Origin: DATHZQ01 sp963823505
GTDB taxonomy: Bacteria; Actinomycetota; Acidimicrobiia; Spongiisociales; UBA5794
Assembly (NCBI GenBank): GCA_963823505.1
Contig: CAWGLY010000005.1
Span: 868,001 to 932,000, forward strand
Length of the DNA: 64,000 nucleotides
Reading direction: 5' to 3'
Below are positions 25,834 to 34,614 of this stretch, piece by piece (the first letter of the stretch is position 1; each line of letters opens with the position of its first letter). The translations under genes and the position numbers were made by a program. Below the pieces are notes generated by a model that saw only the letters and a list, made by a program, of their open reading frames with translations, made no database searches and was not told the origin of the DNA.

Positions 25834-26718
25834 ATGAACAGACCGAGGCAGCTCCTGCTGATCGGCGCACTTGCGCTCATGGCCGGTGCGTGCGACGTCG
25901 CCACCAGCTCGACACCATTGGTCACCGCAGAACCTGGAGCAACGGCCGACGCCGGAGTGGCCACGACGGCAGAGGCGGCGGGAACCACGACGTCCACGGC
26001 GGTCGAAGCCGGCAACCAGACAACGACGACCGCTCTCCCCCGCGAGCTCGACATGACCATCGAGCCGGGGGGCTTCGAAGTGGTCACGATCACAACCGAG
26101 GACGGTATCGACCTGCATGGCAAGTTCTGGGAGGGAGGCGAGACGGCCGTGCTGTTCGGCCACGACTTCGACAATCCGACCCCGGGCGCGGCAGGGCAAA
26201 GACCCCCGCAGAGCTCCGAATGGGTCTTGCCCTATCCCGCGGCGCTCGCCAGGGAAGGGTTGACCGTGCTTGCGTTCGACTTCCGCGGGCACGGTCAATC
26301 CGATGGCGAATACGCCGTCCGCGAATCCCAACTGGACCTGACGGCAACCTATCGATGGCTGGTCGACCGCGGCTTCGAGAAGATCGTGATGGCCGGGTGG
26401 GTGGGGTCCGGAACCTCGGCGGTCGTGCTCGATGTTGCCAGCGACGAGATCGACTTCGCAGGGATCATGATGCTGTTCTCTCCACCACAAGACACCGGAC
26501 TCGATGCCGACAGCGTGCTCGGCCAGGTCGAAGCCCCGATGTACTTCATCGGCACCAACGCCGGTACCTCGGCGTCGTGGGCGCGGCGGATGTCGGCCAA
26601 AGCCCCGACCTCGGTGGGGGTGTACGTCTACGACCGGGTGCCCTCCGGCCTCACCTTTCTGGACGTGTACGGCGGCGATTTTGCCGGCCGGATCTACGAA
26701 TTCGCCCAGAGCGTCTGA
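25834..26718 (+). CDS. Alpha/beta-hydrolase-fold lipoprotein lacking the usual nucleophile
   Basis: 294-residue lipoprotein. Signal peptide LLLIGALALMAGACD ends in a lipobox, followed by a Thr/Ala-rich linker of about 40 residues and an alpha/beta hydrolase domain. The HG-type oxyanion region (VLFGHDFDN), LAFDFRGHGQSDGEY and a strand-turn-helix are clear. Where GxSxG is expected the sequence is AGWVGSGTS, so the nucleophile position holds Val. Either it is a binding pseudo-enzyme or the Ser two residues on is used. ATG at 25834 has GGAGG 10 bases upstream. It is divergent from the M16-dapB operon. Confidence 0.78.
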   Translation: MNRPRQLLLIGALALMAGACDVATSSTPLVTAEPGATADAGVATTAEAAGTTTSTAVEAGNQTTTTALPRELDMTIEPGGFEVVTITTEDGIDLHGKFWEGGETAVLFGHDFDNPTPGAAGQRPPQSSEWVLPYPAALAREGLTVLAFDFRGHGQSDGEYAVRESQLDLTATYRWLVDRGFEKIVMAGWVGSGTSAVVLDVASDEIDFAGIMMLFSPPQDTGLDADSVLGQVEAPMYFIGTNAGTSASWARRMSAKAPTSVGVYVYDRVPSGLTFLDVYGGDFAGRIYEFAQSV

Positions 26719-26739
26719 GCCGTCTGGTTCCCCCGCCGG

Positions 26740-27213
26740 CTACTCGATCTGTGGAGGCCGCCTGAGTCGTTTGGTCCGGCCTCTCGCCTTCTTCTGATCG
26801 ACGCGTCTGCGCTGTGACGCCCGGCTCGGCCGGGTCGGGATGCGTCGGGTCTCGGTGCGCAGCCCTTCACGAATGACGTCGGCCAGTCGCCGCCTCGCGA
26901 GCTGACGGTTGCGCCACTGCGACCGCGACTCGTCAACCGTGATGGCGAGTACACCGCCCCGCAGCTGCGGGTTGAGCCGGTGCAGGAGCCGCTGTCGCAC
27001 ACCCTCGTCGAGCGCAGAGCTCGCCTCCACGTCGAAGGACAGCACGACGCGAGTCGCCGACCGGTTGGCATGCTGCCCGCCGGGCCCACCTGAAGTCGAA
27101 AAGCGTTCGTCGATCTCCGCACCGGGAATCGTGATGGCGTCCGTGACGTGCAGATCTTCCACGTCTCCATTCAAGCTGGGCGTCCGGTGGTGGTTGAATC
27201 CCGGGGCCGTCAT
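26740..27213 (-). CDS. arfB: Alternative ribosome-rescue factor, GGQ-type (ArfB/YaeJ-like)
   Basis: 157-residue release-factor-like peptidyl-tRNA hydrolase that frees ribosomes stalled on mRNA without a stop codon. The catalytic loop is TSGGPGGQHANRSATRV, and the C-terminal tail is basic (RRRVDQKKARGRTKRLRR), as required for entry into the mRNA channel. It lacks the codon-recognition domains of RF1/RF2. The start is taken at the ATG at 27213; a TTG at 27312 would put heptapeptide RIPDTGY repeats, encoded by the tandem repeat, in the protein, and is judged unlikely. Confidence 0.9.
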   Translation of the reverse strand: MTAPGFNHHRTPSLNGDVEDLHVTDAITIPGAEIDERFSTSGGPGGQHANRSATRVVLSFDVEASSALDEGVRQRLLHRLNPQLRGGVLAITVDESRSQWRNRQLARRRLADVIREGLRTETRRIPTRPSRASQRRRVDQKKARGRTKRLRRPPQIE

Positions 27214-27217
27214 GCCC

Positions 27218-27294
<77 letters not shown>

Positions 27295-27378
27295 GCTGGT
27301 CGTCTGCGACAACGTCGCATCCGGGTGCCGCCACGTTGCGGTTTTGGGGTTGTGAGGGACCTGTCACAATGCGGAGTT

Positions 27379-29634
27379 ATGCGCCGTCGCAACGAATCCG
27401 TGCTCAACGAGGTGCTCCCGCCCGAAGAACGGGTGATCGAGGCCGTGGTTGCGCGGTATCAGCGGGTGGCGCCAGCCGTCACCCGCTTTGCCCGCGCTAT
27501 TGCCGGCAACCCGGAGCTGCAGGTGCGGCTGGGATCGGCGGCGAAGGCCGGCGACGGCGAGATCATCCTCGACCCAGGCGTGTTCCAGGCCGCGTATTCG
27601 CGGAATGCGCCGGTCACGCCCACCGAGGTTGCCCTGACCTCGGCACTGCACGAGGCCGTCCACCTCATCGCCACCAACTTCGAGGAGAAGCGACCGTTGC
27701 CCGCTTCGTGGCTCGCCCATCGCCGACCCGCCGGAGCCGGTGCCGGGTCGAAGAAGGAAACCCCCATTGCGACGCCACTCGATCTCTTCAGCGACGAATT
27801 TGCCGACGACGTCGCCGAGGAGCTCATCAAGATCGCCGCCGAGGAAGCGGAGCAGCTCGAGGCGGCGGAGGTCGCACAGGGCGAAGGAGTGGCAATGTCA
27901 CTCCTTGACGCGCTCAGAGAGGCGGGCGGCGAGGCTGCAGAAGCCTTGTTCATGGGGCTCGAGGATGGACGGCAGGAAGCGCGCCACCTTGCGGCGTTCG
28001 GCGGCGCCCGCTCCGTGCTCGCGGACATGTACGTGGCGGCGCTCCCCGATGCGCTCCGCGACGCAAAGCCCCTCGGGCAGTTTGCGTTGTCGTGCTTCAT
28101 GCTCACCGGCGGCTACGTCGATCGAGAACAGCTCGAACGCAGCGCCGCCCCGAGCGCCGCGGCCGCCCTCAACGACGCCGGGCCGTTTCTGGACGCAGTC
28201 CAGGCAACAGACGACCCTTGGGATGTCGGCACCATCGCATTGCAGCTCCTCGAGATCGCCAGGCTCCATGCGCTCGTGAGCGAATCAGGGGGTTCAGACA
28301 GCCCAACGCGGCGCAAGCTCATGGACGAAGCCGACAAGGCGGCGATTGCGGAAAGCGTCGATGCGGTACGGATCGTGACCCCGCCGTTGCAGGACCGCGA
28401 GGCGTACGACAACACCAGGCAGGCCGCGCAGACCGTCAGCGCAGAACAGGGCCGCCACGGTGAAGCCGAGATGGCGGGTGATCCCGCCACAGAGCAGATC
28501 GTCAGGGTCAGCGAGTCGCCAACCGTGTACCTGCCAACGGGGCAAGGCGGCAAGCTGATCGTCGGCGAGATCCCCTTCCGTTTTGGCGAATTCGCCGCAG
28601 ACGGTCGCACGCTGCTGGACGACGCGGCCCGCCGCTGGCACGTCGCACAGCGCCGGGTGTCGGGAGAGCTCTACCCGCTGTTTCTCGCCAACCAGCGGCG
28701 TGGCTTGCGCAGCGGCTACGACGCCGGAGACCTGTCGCCTTATGCGGCACTGCTGTTGGGCGCAGGCGTCTACGAGCGCATGTTCGAGCGCCGCGATCTG
28801 CCGATGCGGCGCTCCTATGCCGTGAGCCTGCTCGTCGACGGATCGGCGAGCATGCTGCAGCCGAGAGCCGTGACCGGTGGCCGCAAAGCGCCGTGGGCGC
28901 TGGCGGCCGCAACCCTCGGAGCGTGGACGCTGGCCCATCTGTGCGACGAGCTCCAGATCGAGTTCGAGGTCGCCCTCTTCAATCGAGCGTTTGCGGCCGC
29001 GCCGGATGACTCGGAGCGCACTTTCAGCGATCGCAGGCACCGCGCCACGGGTGCGCTGCGTCGCAGCCAGGGCGGCTCGGCCGAGCGTCTGACCCGCACC
29101 GTCAACCACTATCTCGTCAAGCCCTTCGACCGGAGATGGAGGGGTGCCGACGACGTGACGGCAGGCTTGTTCTGGACGGCAGCGGCGCCGGCGGAGGCCG
29201 GCCGCAAGGCACGGCTCCACCCGGAAACCGCACCGCCGGTCTCGATGTTCGACAAGGCGGCCAACGTCGACGAGTTCAACCTTGCGTACGCTGCCGGACG
29301 TCTTGCGAGTCGCCGCGTCGCCACCCGAATACTCGTCGTGCTGGCGGATGGCATGACCCGCGGGTCGGTCCAAGCCCTCGCCGACTCCGTCGAGGCGATC
29401 GAACAAGCCGGTACTGTCGTCCTCGGCATCGGGATCGGCGACACCACCGTACAAGCGGCATACGCACGCAATCAGGTGGTCGAGCAGCCGGACGAGCTCG
29501 CAAGGGCCATGGTCGACGGGGTCCGTTCGACGCTGTATCGCACCCTCTTCACCATGGGAGGCCACGGCTGGTGGTCCCACCCCGAGCGGGTATCGCGCAT
29601 GGGCGCCGCCGCAACCGACCCGGCAGTTTTGTAG
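27379..29634 (+). CDS. CobT-like VWA-domain protein with an N-terminal HExxH motif
   Basis: 751-residue protein. Residues 1 to about 110 contain ALTSALHEAVHLIATNFE, whose HEAVH (near 91-95) has the form of a zinc-metallopeptidase helix. A helical middle region follows. The C-terminal third is a von Willebrand factor A domain with MIDAS LLVDGSASM (near residue 485), and TRILVVLADGMTR and VVLGIGIGDTTVQAAY match the layout of the CobT C-terminal domain. It precedes a CobS-like AAA gene by 23 bases, so the two form the MoxR-AAA/VWA type of pair, which remodels or inserts metal in partner proteins. No CobN or cobalamin gene is near. CACAAT lies eight bases before the ATG. Confidence 0.82.
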   Translation: MRRRNESVLNEVLPPEERVIEAVVARYQRVAPAVTRFARAIAGNPELQVRLGSAAKAGDGEIILDPGVFQAAYSRNAPVTPTEVALTSALHEAVHLIATNFEEKRPLPASWLAHRRPAGAGAGSKKETPIATPLDLFSDEFADDVAEELIKIAAEEAEQLEAAEVAQGEGVAMSLLDALREAGGEAAEALFMGLEDGRQEARHLAAFGGARSVLADMYVAALPDALRDAKPLGQFALSCFMLTGGYVDREQLERSAAPSAAAALNDAGPFLDAVQATDDPWDVGTIALQLLEIARLHALVSESGGSDSPTRRKLMDEADKAAIAESVDAVRIVTPPLQDREAYDNTRQAAQTVSAEQGRHGEAEMAGDPATEQIVRVSESPTVYLPTGQGGKLIVGEIPFRFGEFAADGRTLLDDAARRWHVAQRRVSGELYPLFLANQRRGLRSGYDAGDLSPYAALLLGAGVYERMFERRDLPMRRSYAVSLLVDGSASMLQPRAVTGGRKAPWALAAATLGAWTLAHLCDELQIEFEVALFNRAFAAAPDDSERTFSDRRHRATGALRRSQGGSAERLTRTVNHYLVKPFDRRWRGADDVTAGLFWTAAAPAEAGRKARLHPETAPPVSMFDKAANVDEFNLAYAAGRLASRRVATRILVVLADGMTRGSVQALADSVEAIEQAGTVVLGIGIGDTTVQAAYARNQVVEQPDELARAMVDGVRSTLYRTLFTMGGHGWWSHPERVSRMGAAATDPAVL

Positions 29635-29657
29635 CACACCACACATGAGGAGCAGGA

Positions 29658-30647
29658 ATGTCTGAGACGGTCACCTTCACGGACCCCACAGGTGCGGGCA
29701 AGCCAATCGAGCTCACCACAGTCGACGTCCCCAAGGATCTGGCCGACTACGAGCTGCGGATGTCACACATCCCCACGGCAGACCCCAGCTATGTCGACCT
29801 GGGGATGCTGTACCGGCTCGCCCAGCTGGAGGCCGTTCGGCGGCACCACTTTGACGACACGCCGCTCCACCTTGCCCTCCGCGGCCACATGGGCACCGGC
29901 AAAGACCACGATCTGGAGCAGTTCGCCGCCCTGCTCGAGCTCCCCCACTACCGCATTCCTCTCACCGGCGAAGTCCGCGACATCACACTCATCGGCTCCG
30001 TCAAGCTGCATGGCGACGGCAAGGGCGGCACGGAGAGCCGCTGGGAAGACGGGGACATCACCCGCGCCCTGCGCGGCCCCGCCCTCCTCAACCTGTCCGA
30101 GCTCAACGCGGCGGGCGCCGAGACGCTTTTCGCCCTGCATGGGCTGCTCGACCGTCACCGTGCGCTCGAGCTCCCCTCGGGCGAGCTCATCCGATTGCGC
30201 GACGACGTGCGCATCTTCGGCACCCTCAACCCCACCGACCTGCGTGACTACGCCGGTACCCAAACACTCAACAAAGCCTTCGCCGATCGGTGGATCATCT
30301 GGGAGAAGAGCTTCCCCGCCGAGGACGAGCTGGCTGTGATGCTGGAACGCCGCCATCCCGACCTACAGACGAAGTTCATCGGGCCCATTGCCAAGCTCGC
30401 CGTCGAGGTCAACGCCTCCTTCACCGCCAGCGACGCCAGGACGCGGGTGGAGACGCCGATGAGCCTTCGCGCCGTGCTCGAACGGGTCCCTGCGGGTCTG
30501 CGCATCATGAACGACGCCGAGGACCCGCTGCGGAGAGCGTGGGAGGAGTTTGTCCTCCCCCACATCGATCCCTTCGACCGCGATCACTACGAGACGGTGT
30601 GGGCCGCCGTCGTCAGGAAAGGTCCGAAGGGACCTGCATTCCGATAG
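29658..30647 (+). CDS. CobS/MoxR-like AAA protein with altered Walker motifs
   Basis: 329-residue AAA-type protein resembling the CobS ATPase of cobaltochelatase. GHMGTGKDHDLEQ (residues 76-88) aligns with CobS GHHGTGKSTHIEQ but replaces the Mg-binding Ser/Thr with Asp. The Walker B region reads ALLNLSELNAAG, where CobS has a DE pair. Sensor-1-like IFGTLNPTDLRDYAG follows. Nucleotide may bind without normal hydrolysis. The ATG has GAGGAGCAGGA upstream and lies 23 bases after the VWA gene, so both are probably one operon. Confidence 0.82.
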   Translation: MSETVTFTDPTGAGKPIELTTVDVPKDLADYELRMSHIPTADPSYVDLGMLYRLAQLEAVRRHHFDDTPLHLALRGHMGTGKDHDLEQFAALLELPHYRIPLTGEVRDITLIGSVKLHGDGKGGTESRWEDGDITRALRGPALLNLSELNAAGAETLFALHGLLDRHRALELPSGELIRLRDDVRIFGTLNPTDLRDYAGTQTLNKAFADRWIIWEKSFPAEDELAVMLERRHPDLQTKFIGPIAKLAVEVNASFTASDARTRVETPMSLRAVLERVPAGLRIMNDAEDPLRRAWEEFVLPHIDPFDRDHYETVWAAVVRKGPKGPAFR

Positions 30648-30670
30648 CGTGACGCACGCACTGGCAGGAC

Positions 30671-30695
30671 CCCGAGAGGCTCAGCGGCTCTCGGG
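30671..30695. terminator. Hairpin between the AAA gene and hpt
   Basis: Arms CCCGAGAG / CTCTCGGG (eight bases) around a nine-base loop. It follows the AAA gene by 23 bases and overlaps the last codons of hpt, so it can serve the convergent pair. Confidence 0.55.
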
Positions 30696-31217
30696 CGGCA
30701 GCTCACAGATGTCGGGCAGCGTGCGATGGCGTTCGGCGAAATCGAGCCCATATCCCACCACCCACACGTCAGGGATCGTGAAGCCCAGGTAGTGGATCAC
30801 GACGTCGGTCTCGGTCCGGTCGGGCTTGAAGAGCAGGCTGCAGGTCTTGAGACTCGCCGGGTCGCGGGCAGCAAGCAGCTTGAGGAGATAGCTCAGCGTG
30901 TTGCCGGTGTCGACGATGTCCTCGACCACGATGACCGGCTGCCCGGCGAGAGGGTGCCGCACGTCCATGAGCAACCGAACCGCACCCGGCTGCTCGCTCG
31001 CTTCTGCCCCGTAGCTCGTCACCGCGAGGAATTCGACCCGATGCGGAATCGTGAGGCGGCGAGCCAAGTCGGCCAGGAATATGAATGAGCCTTTCAACAC
31101 GCCGATGAGCACCACCGTGCCTGCGCCTGCGTAGTCACGATCGATCTCTGCGGCCAGGTCGCCGACCCGAGCGTCGATCTGTTCGGCGGAAATCAGCACG
31201 GGAAGCGACGAGTTCAT
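30681..31217 (-). CDS. hpt: Hypoxanthine phosphoribosyltransferase
   Basis: 178-residue purine-salvage enzyme making IMP/GMP from hypoxanthine or guanine and PRPP. The PRPP loop VIVVEDIVDTGNTLSYL, the flexible-loop region FLAVTSYGAE and the C-terminal VVGYGLDFAERHRTLPDI are intact. The start is MNSSLPVLIS at 31217, because TACCGT lies exactly six bases upstream; an extension to 31313 would cross the divergent yajQ promoter. tilS and ftsH, its common neighbours, are absent. Confidence 0.95.
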   Translation of the reverse strand: MNSSLPVLISAEQIDARVGDLAAEIDRDYAGAGTVVLIGVLKGSFIFLADLARRLTIPHRVEFLAVTSYGAEASEQPGAVRLLMDVRHPLAGQPVIVVEDIVDTGNTLSYLLKLLAARDPASLKTCSLLFKPDRTETDVVIHYLGFTIPDVWVVGYGLDFAERHRTLPDICELPPESR

Positions 31218-31223
31218 CGCGTC

Positions 31224-31229
31224 ACGGTA
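31224..31229 (-). promoter_or_regulatory. -10 box TACCGT, leaderless start of hpt
   Basis: TACCGT, six bases, ATG at 31217. The yajQ box lies 33 bases away in the other direction. Confidence 0.55.
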
Positions 31230-31262
31230 GATGGGCTCGACATGGCCTGCTCCCGAGGGGGC

Positions 31263-31268
31263 TACGCT
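31263..31268 (+). promoter_or_regulatory. -10 box TACGCT, leaderless start of yajQ
   Basis: TACGCT, six bases (TTTTGC), ATG at 31275, with no ribosome site in between. Confidence 0.6.
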
Positions 31269-31274
31269 TTTTGC

Positions 31275-31757
31275 ATGCCAAGTTTCGACGTCGTATCCCA
31301 AGTAGACAAACAAGAGCTCCGCAATGCTGTTGATCAGGCCATGCGAGAGATCGTCAACCGTTTCGACTTCAAGGGGACCGATACGTCTGTCGAGCTCGGC
31401 GACACGATCACCGTCGAGTCATCGGCCGAGGGGCGTTTTGACGCCGCGGTCGACGTGCTCAAAGGACGTCTGGTAAAGCGCGGCATCTCGCTGAAGGTGC
31501 TGCAGGGCGGGGATCCCAAGCCCGCATCGGGTGGTCGGGTCCGCGGTGAGTTCACCCTCGCCGAGGGTATCCCCCAGGACGCAGCCAAAGAGCTCGGCAA
31601 GACCATCAGGGACGCCAAGCTCAAGGTGCAGGCGCAGGTCCAGGGGGATCAACTCAGAGTGCAGGGCAAGAAGCGGGATGACCTTCAGCAGGTCATCGCG
31701 CTCCTCAAGGAGCTCGACTACCGGATTCCGCTCCAGTACGTGAACTTCCGCGACTGA
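31275..31757 (+). CDS. YajQ family nucleotide-binding protein
   Basis: 160-residue UPF0234 protein with the invariant N-terminus MPSFDVVSQVDKQE, NRFDFKGT and the C-terminal GKKRDDLQQVIALLK and PLQYVNFRD. It has two ferredoxin-like domains; members bind tRNA/GTP or cyclic di-GMP in different bacteria. The role here is unknown. It is divergent from hpt, and the start is fixed by the leaderless promoter layout. Confidence 0.95.
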   Translation: MPSFDVVSQVDKQELRNAVDQAMREIVNRFDFKGTDTSVELGDTITVESSAEGRFDAAVDVLKGRLVKRGISLKVLQGGDPKPASGGRVRGEFTLAEGIPQDAAKELGKTIRDAKLKVQAQVQGDQLRVQGKKRDDLQQVIALLKELDYRIPLQYVNFRD

Positions 31758-31811
31758 CCAGCGCGATCCCAACAAGATCCGATCCCGAACTGCAGGAACC
31801 TCACCGACCCG

Positions 31812-32273
31812 ATGGCCGACTCCATCCCCGACCGCCGGCTCGAGTACATCACCTCGTCGATCGGCATCGGCCATCAGCGCCGCCACCTCTTCGTGTGCGC
31901 CGCTCCCACAGTCCCCAAGTGCGCACCCGCAGCTGAGGGCGCAGCCCTGTGGACCTACCTGAAACAGCGAACATCCGAACTCGGCTTGTCGTCCCCCTCG
32001 CCTGCATGGCGCGGCAAGAATCGGGACACGCTGCCCTCGGCGCCCGATCCCGGCACGGGGATGGTCCTGCGGACGAAGGCCGACTGTCTGCGCATCTGCG
32101 AGCAGGGACCGATCGTCGTGGTGTATCCGGAGGGCGTTTGGTATCGGCGGGTCACCGTCGACGTGATGGAACGCATCATCCAGGAACACCTGATTGCAGG
32201 GCAGCCGGTCCTCGAGCATGCGTTCGGGGTCGACGACCTCTCCGGCTCAGGGTTCACACCGAGCGCTCTTTGA
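31812..32273 (+). CDS. Thioredoxin-like [2Fe-2S] ferredoxin
   Basis: 153-residue protein of the (2Fe-2S) ferredoxin family with a thioredoxin fold. Cluster ligands are HLFVCAAPTVPKCAP (two Cys) and ADCLRICEQGP (two Cys), followed by the family's VVVYPEGVWYRRVTVDVMERI. Such proteins serve as electron carriers of unknown partner. No ribosome site is strong before the ATG at 31812, and the gap to yajQ is 54 bases, so it is probably in the same transcript. Its 3' end overlaps the facing permease gene by 20 bases. Confidence 0.88.
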   Translation: MADSIPDRRLEYITSSIGIGHQRRHLFVCAAPTVPKCAPAAEGAALWTYLKQRTSELGLSSPSPAWRGKNRDTLPSAPDPGTGMVLRTKADCLRICEQGPIVVVYPEGVWYRRVTVDVMERIIQEHLIAGQPVLEHAFGVDDLSGSGFTPSAL

Positions 32274-34614
32274 CGATCTGGGGTATGCGCAGCCGCTGGA
32301 CCATTCTCAGTCCTGGAAGTTGGGCGATGAGGGCCACGATCACCATTGCCAGCGCGGCAAAGACGTAGGTCGTCGGGCGCAGGTAGAGATCGAATCGGAA
32401 CATGTCGCTCTGGAACGAGGCCATCGCGGCTCCGGAGACGTAGCGTCCTGCGACCAGCCCAACGGGTATCCCGATCATCACCACGAGCATGTTCTCAACA
32501 GTGATGAGCCTCGCTATGGAGCGACGCTCGGTCCCAACGGCCAGCAGAGTTGCAACCTCTCGGGATCGTTCTGCGACGTTGACACTCATGGCATTGAACA
32601 TCAAGGCAAACGCCATCGCCGCCCCGAAGACGAGCATCACGCCGACAAATCCGTAGAAGAGCCCCATGAACTGTTGCACCGTCGTGTACATGGCCTTGGC
32701 GTCCTCGAAGGCCGCCACGGATGGGAGTGCGGTGATGGCTGCCCGAAGCTCTGCGGGATCGGTGCCTGCGTCGTATCGGATCAGCGCGCTCGTCACCGGA
32801 AGATCGACCCCGGAGAGTTCGGCGGCGCGCGAGCGGGACATGTAGGCGATCGTTCCGAGCGGTTCGTCGACGAACGCAGCGATGGTGTCGTTGAAGGTCA
32901 GCCCCAGCGATCCAACCGTGACGCCGACCACGTCGCCGACCTCAACGCCGAGCGTCGACTCGGCAGCCGACCCGATCAGCAAGCCTTGGTCGGGCAAGGT
33001 GATCCAGTCGCCCGTCGTGGCCGCAAACCGGTGCATCTCGGTCCCGGCGTCGAGCGCAACCAGCGTCGTCGAGTAGTCGGTGCCGCTGCCGATCAGGGTG
33101 ACGGGCGAATCGAGCACCGGTTCTGCAGCCGCGACACCGTCGATCCGCACCAGAGCATCCAGTTCGTCCGCGGAGACCGGCGCCGCAAAGTAGATCGTCG
33201 CATCCTGGCGCTGGATCTGGACGAACTGCCGATCGAGGAGGTGCTGCACCGTGTCCAGCATCCCCCACGACACCAGCACGAGCACCAAGGACAGGACGAC
33301 ACCGATGACCGTGTACACCGTGCGGCGCAGGTTCCTGCCGGGCCCACGCAATGCCATCCGCCACCTGATCGGAAGGGTGCGCAACGGCGGGATCACCCGT
33401 TCGAACACACTGATGTGACCACGCCTCGAAGGCGCTTCGCCACGCATCGCACGTGCGGGGTTGATGCGCGAAGCGTACAGCGCGGGCGCAAGCGCGGATA
33501 TCAGGCTGATGCTCACGCCGAACACGAGCGCAACTATCAGGGTCGCCGGGTAGAACTGTACGAGCGTGACGGGTATGGACAGCAGCCCTGTGTACAGCCG
33601 GGTGATCACCCTTCCGAGCCACATACCGACGATCGCTCCCGGGACGGAACCGATGATTCCGGGGACGAGGCCGTAGCCGAGATAGTGCAACGCCACCTGC
33701 CGCCGAGTGAACCCGTTCGCCAGCATCACACCGATGTGGGGCCGCTGCGAATACACGACGCGGCTGATCATCACGTACGCCGCCATACCCGCTGCCGATA
33801 GGAAGAGGATCGGAAAGAACAAGGCGGTTTCTTCGAACCCCTTGATGTCCTCCGACAGCGCAGCGTTGGACGGTTGGAGGTCTCGAGGCGTGACCTCCGT
33901 CGCACCGTGCCCGAGTGCCATTTCCGTCAAGGCGCCGGTGAGACCCGCTTCGTCTGCGCCTGGGGCGTAGTCGATGACCACTTCATTCGGTGAGCCGCTG
34001 CCCGCGACCTGTTGGGCGAGTCGCTCGGGACCGAACACCACACCGAAGTTGTCCGGAGACGTGATGATGTCACGGCGGTCCCTTGCCGGCCAGATGTACT
34101 CGGGAGAAGACACGACACCGGCCACTTCGACGCGCAGCCACGCCTCACCGTCGTACAACTCGATGTGCTCGCCCATGTCCAAGCCGAAGTGGTCTGCCAT
34201 GTGCTCCTCGACAAGTACGGCCGAGGTTCCGGCACCGGGGAGGAGGCCTCCCCTGAGCACCTTCACCTGGTTCACCGTTGGCTGGGCACCGGCAGGAAAG
34301 CCGACGATCCGGCCAAGGAGCTTCACGCCGTCCACCTGGAGTGGAACATCGCTGGTGGTGCGCAGCTGCACCGAATCGACACCGTCGACCTCGACGGCGG
34401 CGGCTGCGAGCGCAGAGACATCGCCGCCATGCACGGTGAGGTCGGCAAACCGGTAGTCGACGAACGTCTGGTCGTACGACGCCTCCAGATTCTGAAACGA
34501 GTCGTATGAGGCCGCAAAAACCGCAACACCGAGGAAGATCGTCACGGCGATCGCAATGAACTGCGCACGGCTCCTGGCGATGTCACGAGCGAGCTTGTGC
34601 TGCAGCGGCGTCAC
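32254..34614 (-). CDS. ABC transporter permease, FtsX/MacB type
   Basis: 786-residue permease with two repeated FtsX modules. An N-terminal helix (FIAIAVTIFLGVAVFAASY), a large periplasmic MacB-like domain, three helices around residues 260-390, a second N-terminal-type helix after GPGRNLRRTVYTVIG, a second extracytoplasmic domain, and a final three-helix FtsX block (NVAERSREVATLLAVGTERR). This is a mechanotransmission-type exporter subunit for a lipid, peptide or antibiotic. Its ATG overlaps the stop of the ATPase gene (ATGA). Confidence 0.93.
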   Translation of the reverse strand: MTPLQHKLARDIARSRAQFIAIAVTIFLGVAVFAASYDSFQNLEASYDQTFVDYRFADLTVHGGDVSALAAAAVEVDGVDSVQLRTTSDVPLQVDGVKLLGRIVGFPAGAQPTVNQVKVLRGGLLPGAGTSAVLVEEHMADHFGLDMGEHIELYDGEAWLRVEVAGVVSSPEYIWPARDRRDIITSPDNFGVVFGPERLAQQVAGSGSPNEVVIDYAPGADEAGLTGALTEMALGHGATEVTPRDLQPSNAALSEDIKGFEETALFFPILFLSAAGMAAYVMISRVVYSQRPHIGVMLANGFTRRQVALHYLGYGLVPGIIGSVPGAIVGMWLGRVITRLYTGLLSIPVTLVQFYPATLIVALVFGVSISLISALAPALYASRINPARAMRGEAPSRRGHISVFERVIPPLRTLPIRWRMALRGPGRNLRRTVYTVIGVVLSLVLVLVSWGMLDTVQHLLDRQFVQIQRQDATIYFAAPVSADELDALVRIDGVAAAEPVLDSPVTLIGSGTDYSTTLVALDAGTEMHRFAATTGDWITLPDQGLLIGSAAESTLGVEVGDVVGVTVGSLGLTFNDTIAAFVDEPLGTIAYMSRSRAAELSGVDLPVTSALIRYDAGTDPAELRAAITALPSVAAFEDAKAMYTTVQQFMGLFYGFVGVMLVFGAAMAFALMFNAMSVNVAERSREVATLLAVGTERRSIARLITVENMLVVMIGIPVGLVAGRYVSGAAMASFQSDMFRFDLYLRPTTYVFAALAMVIVALIAQLPGLRMVQRLRIPQIVKERSV

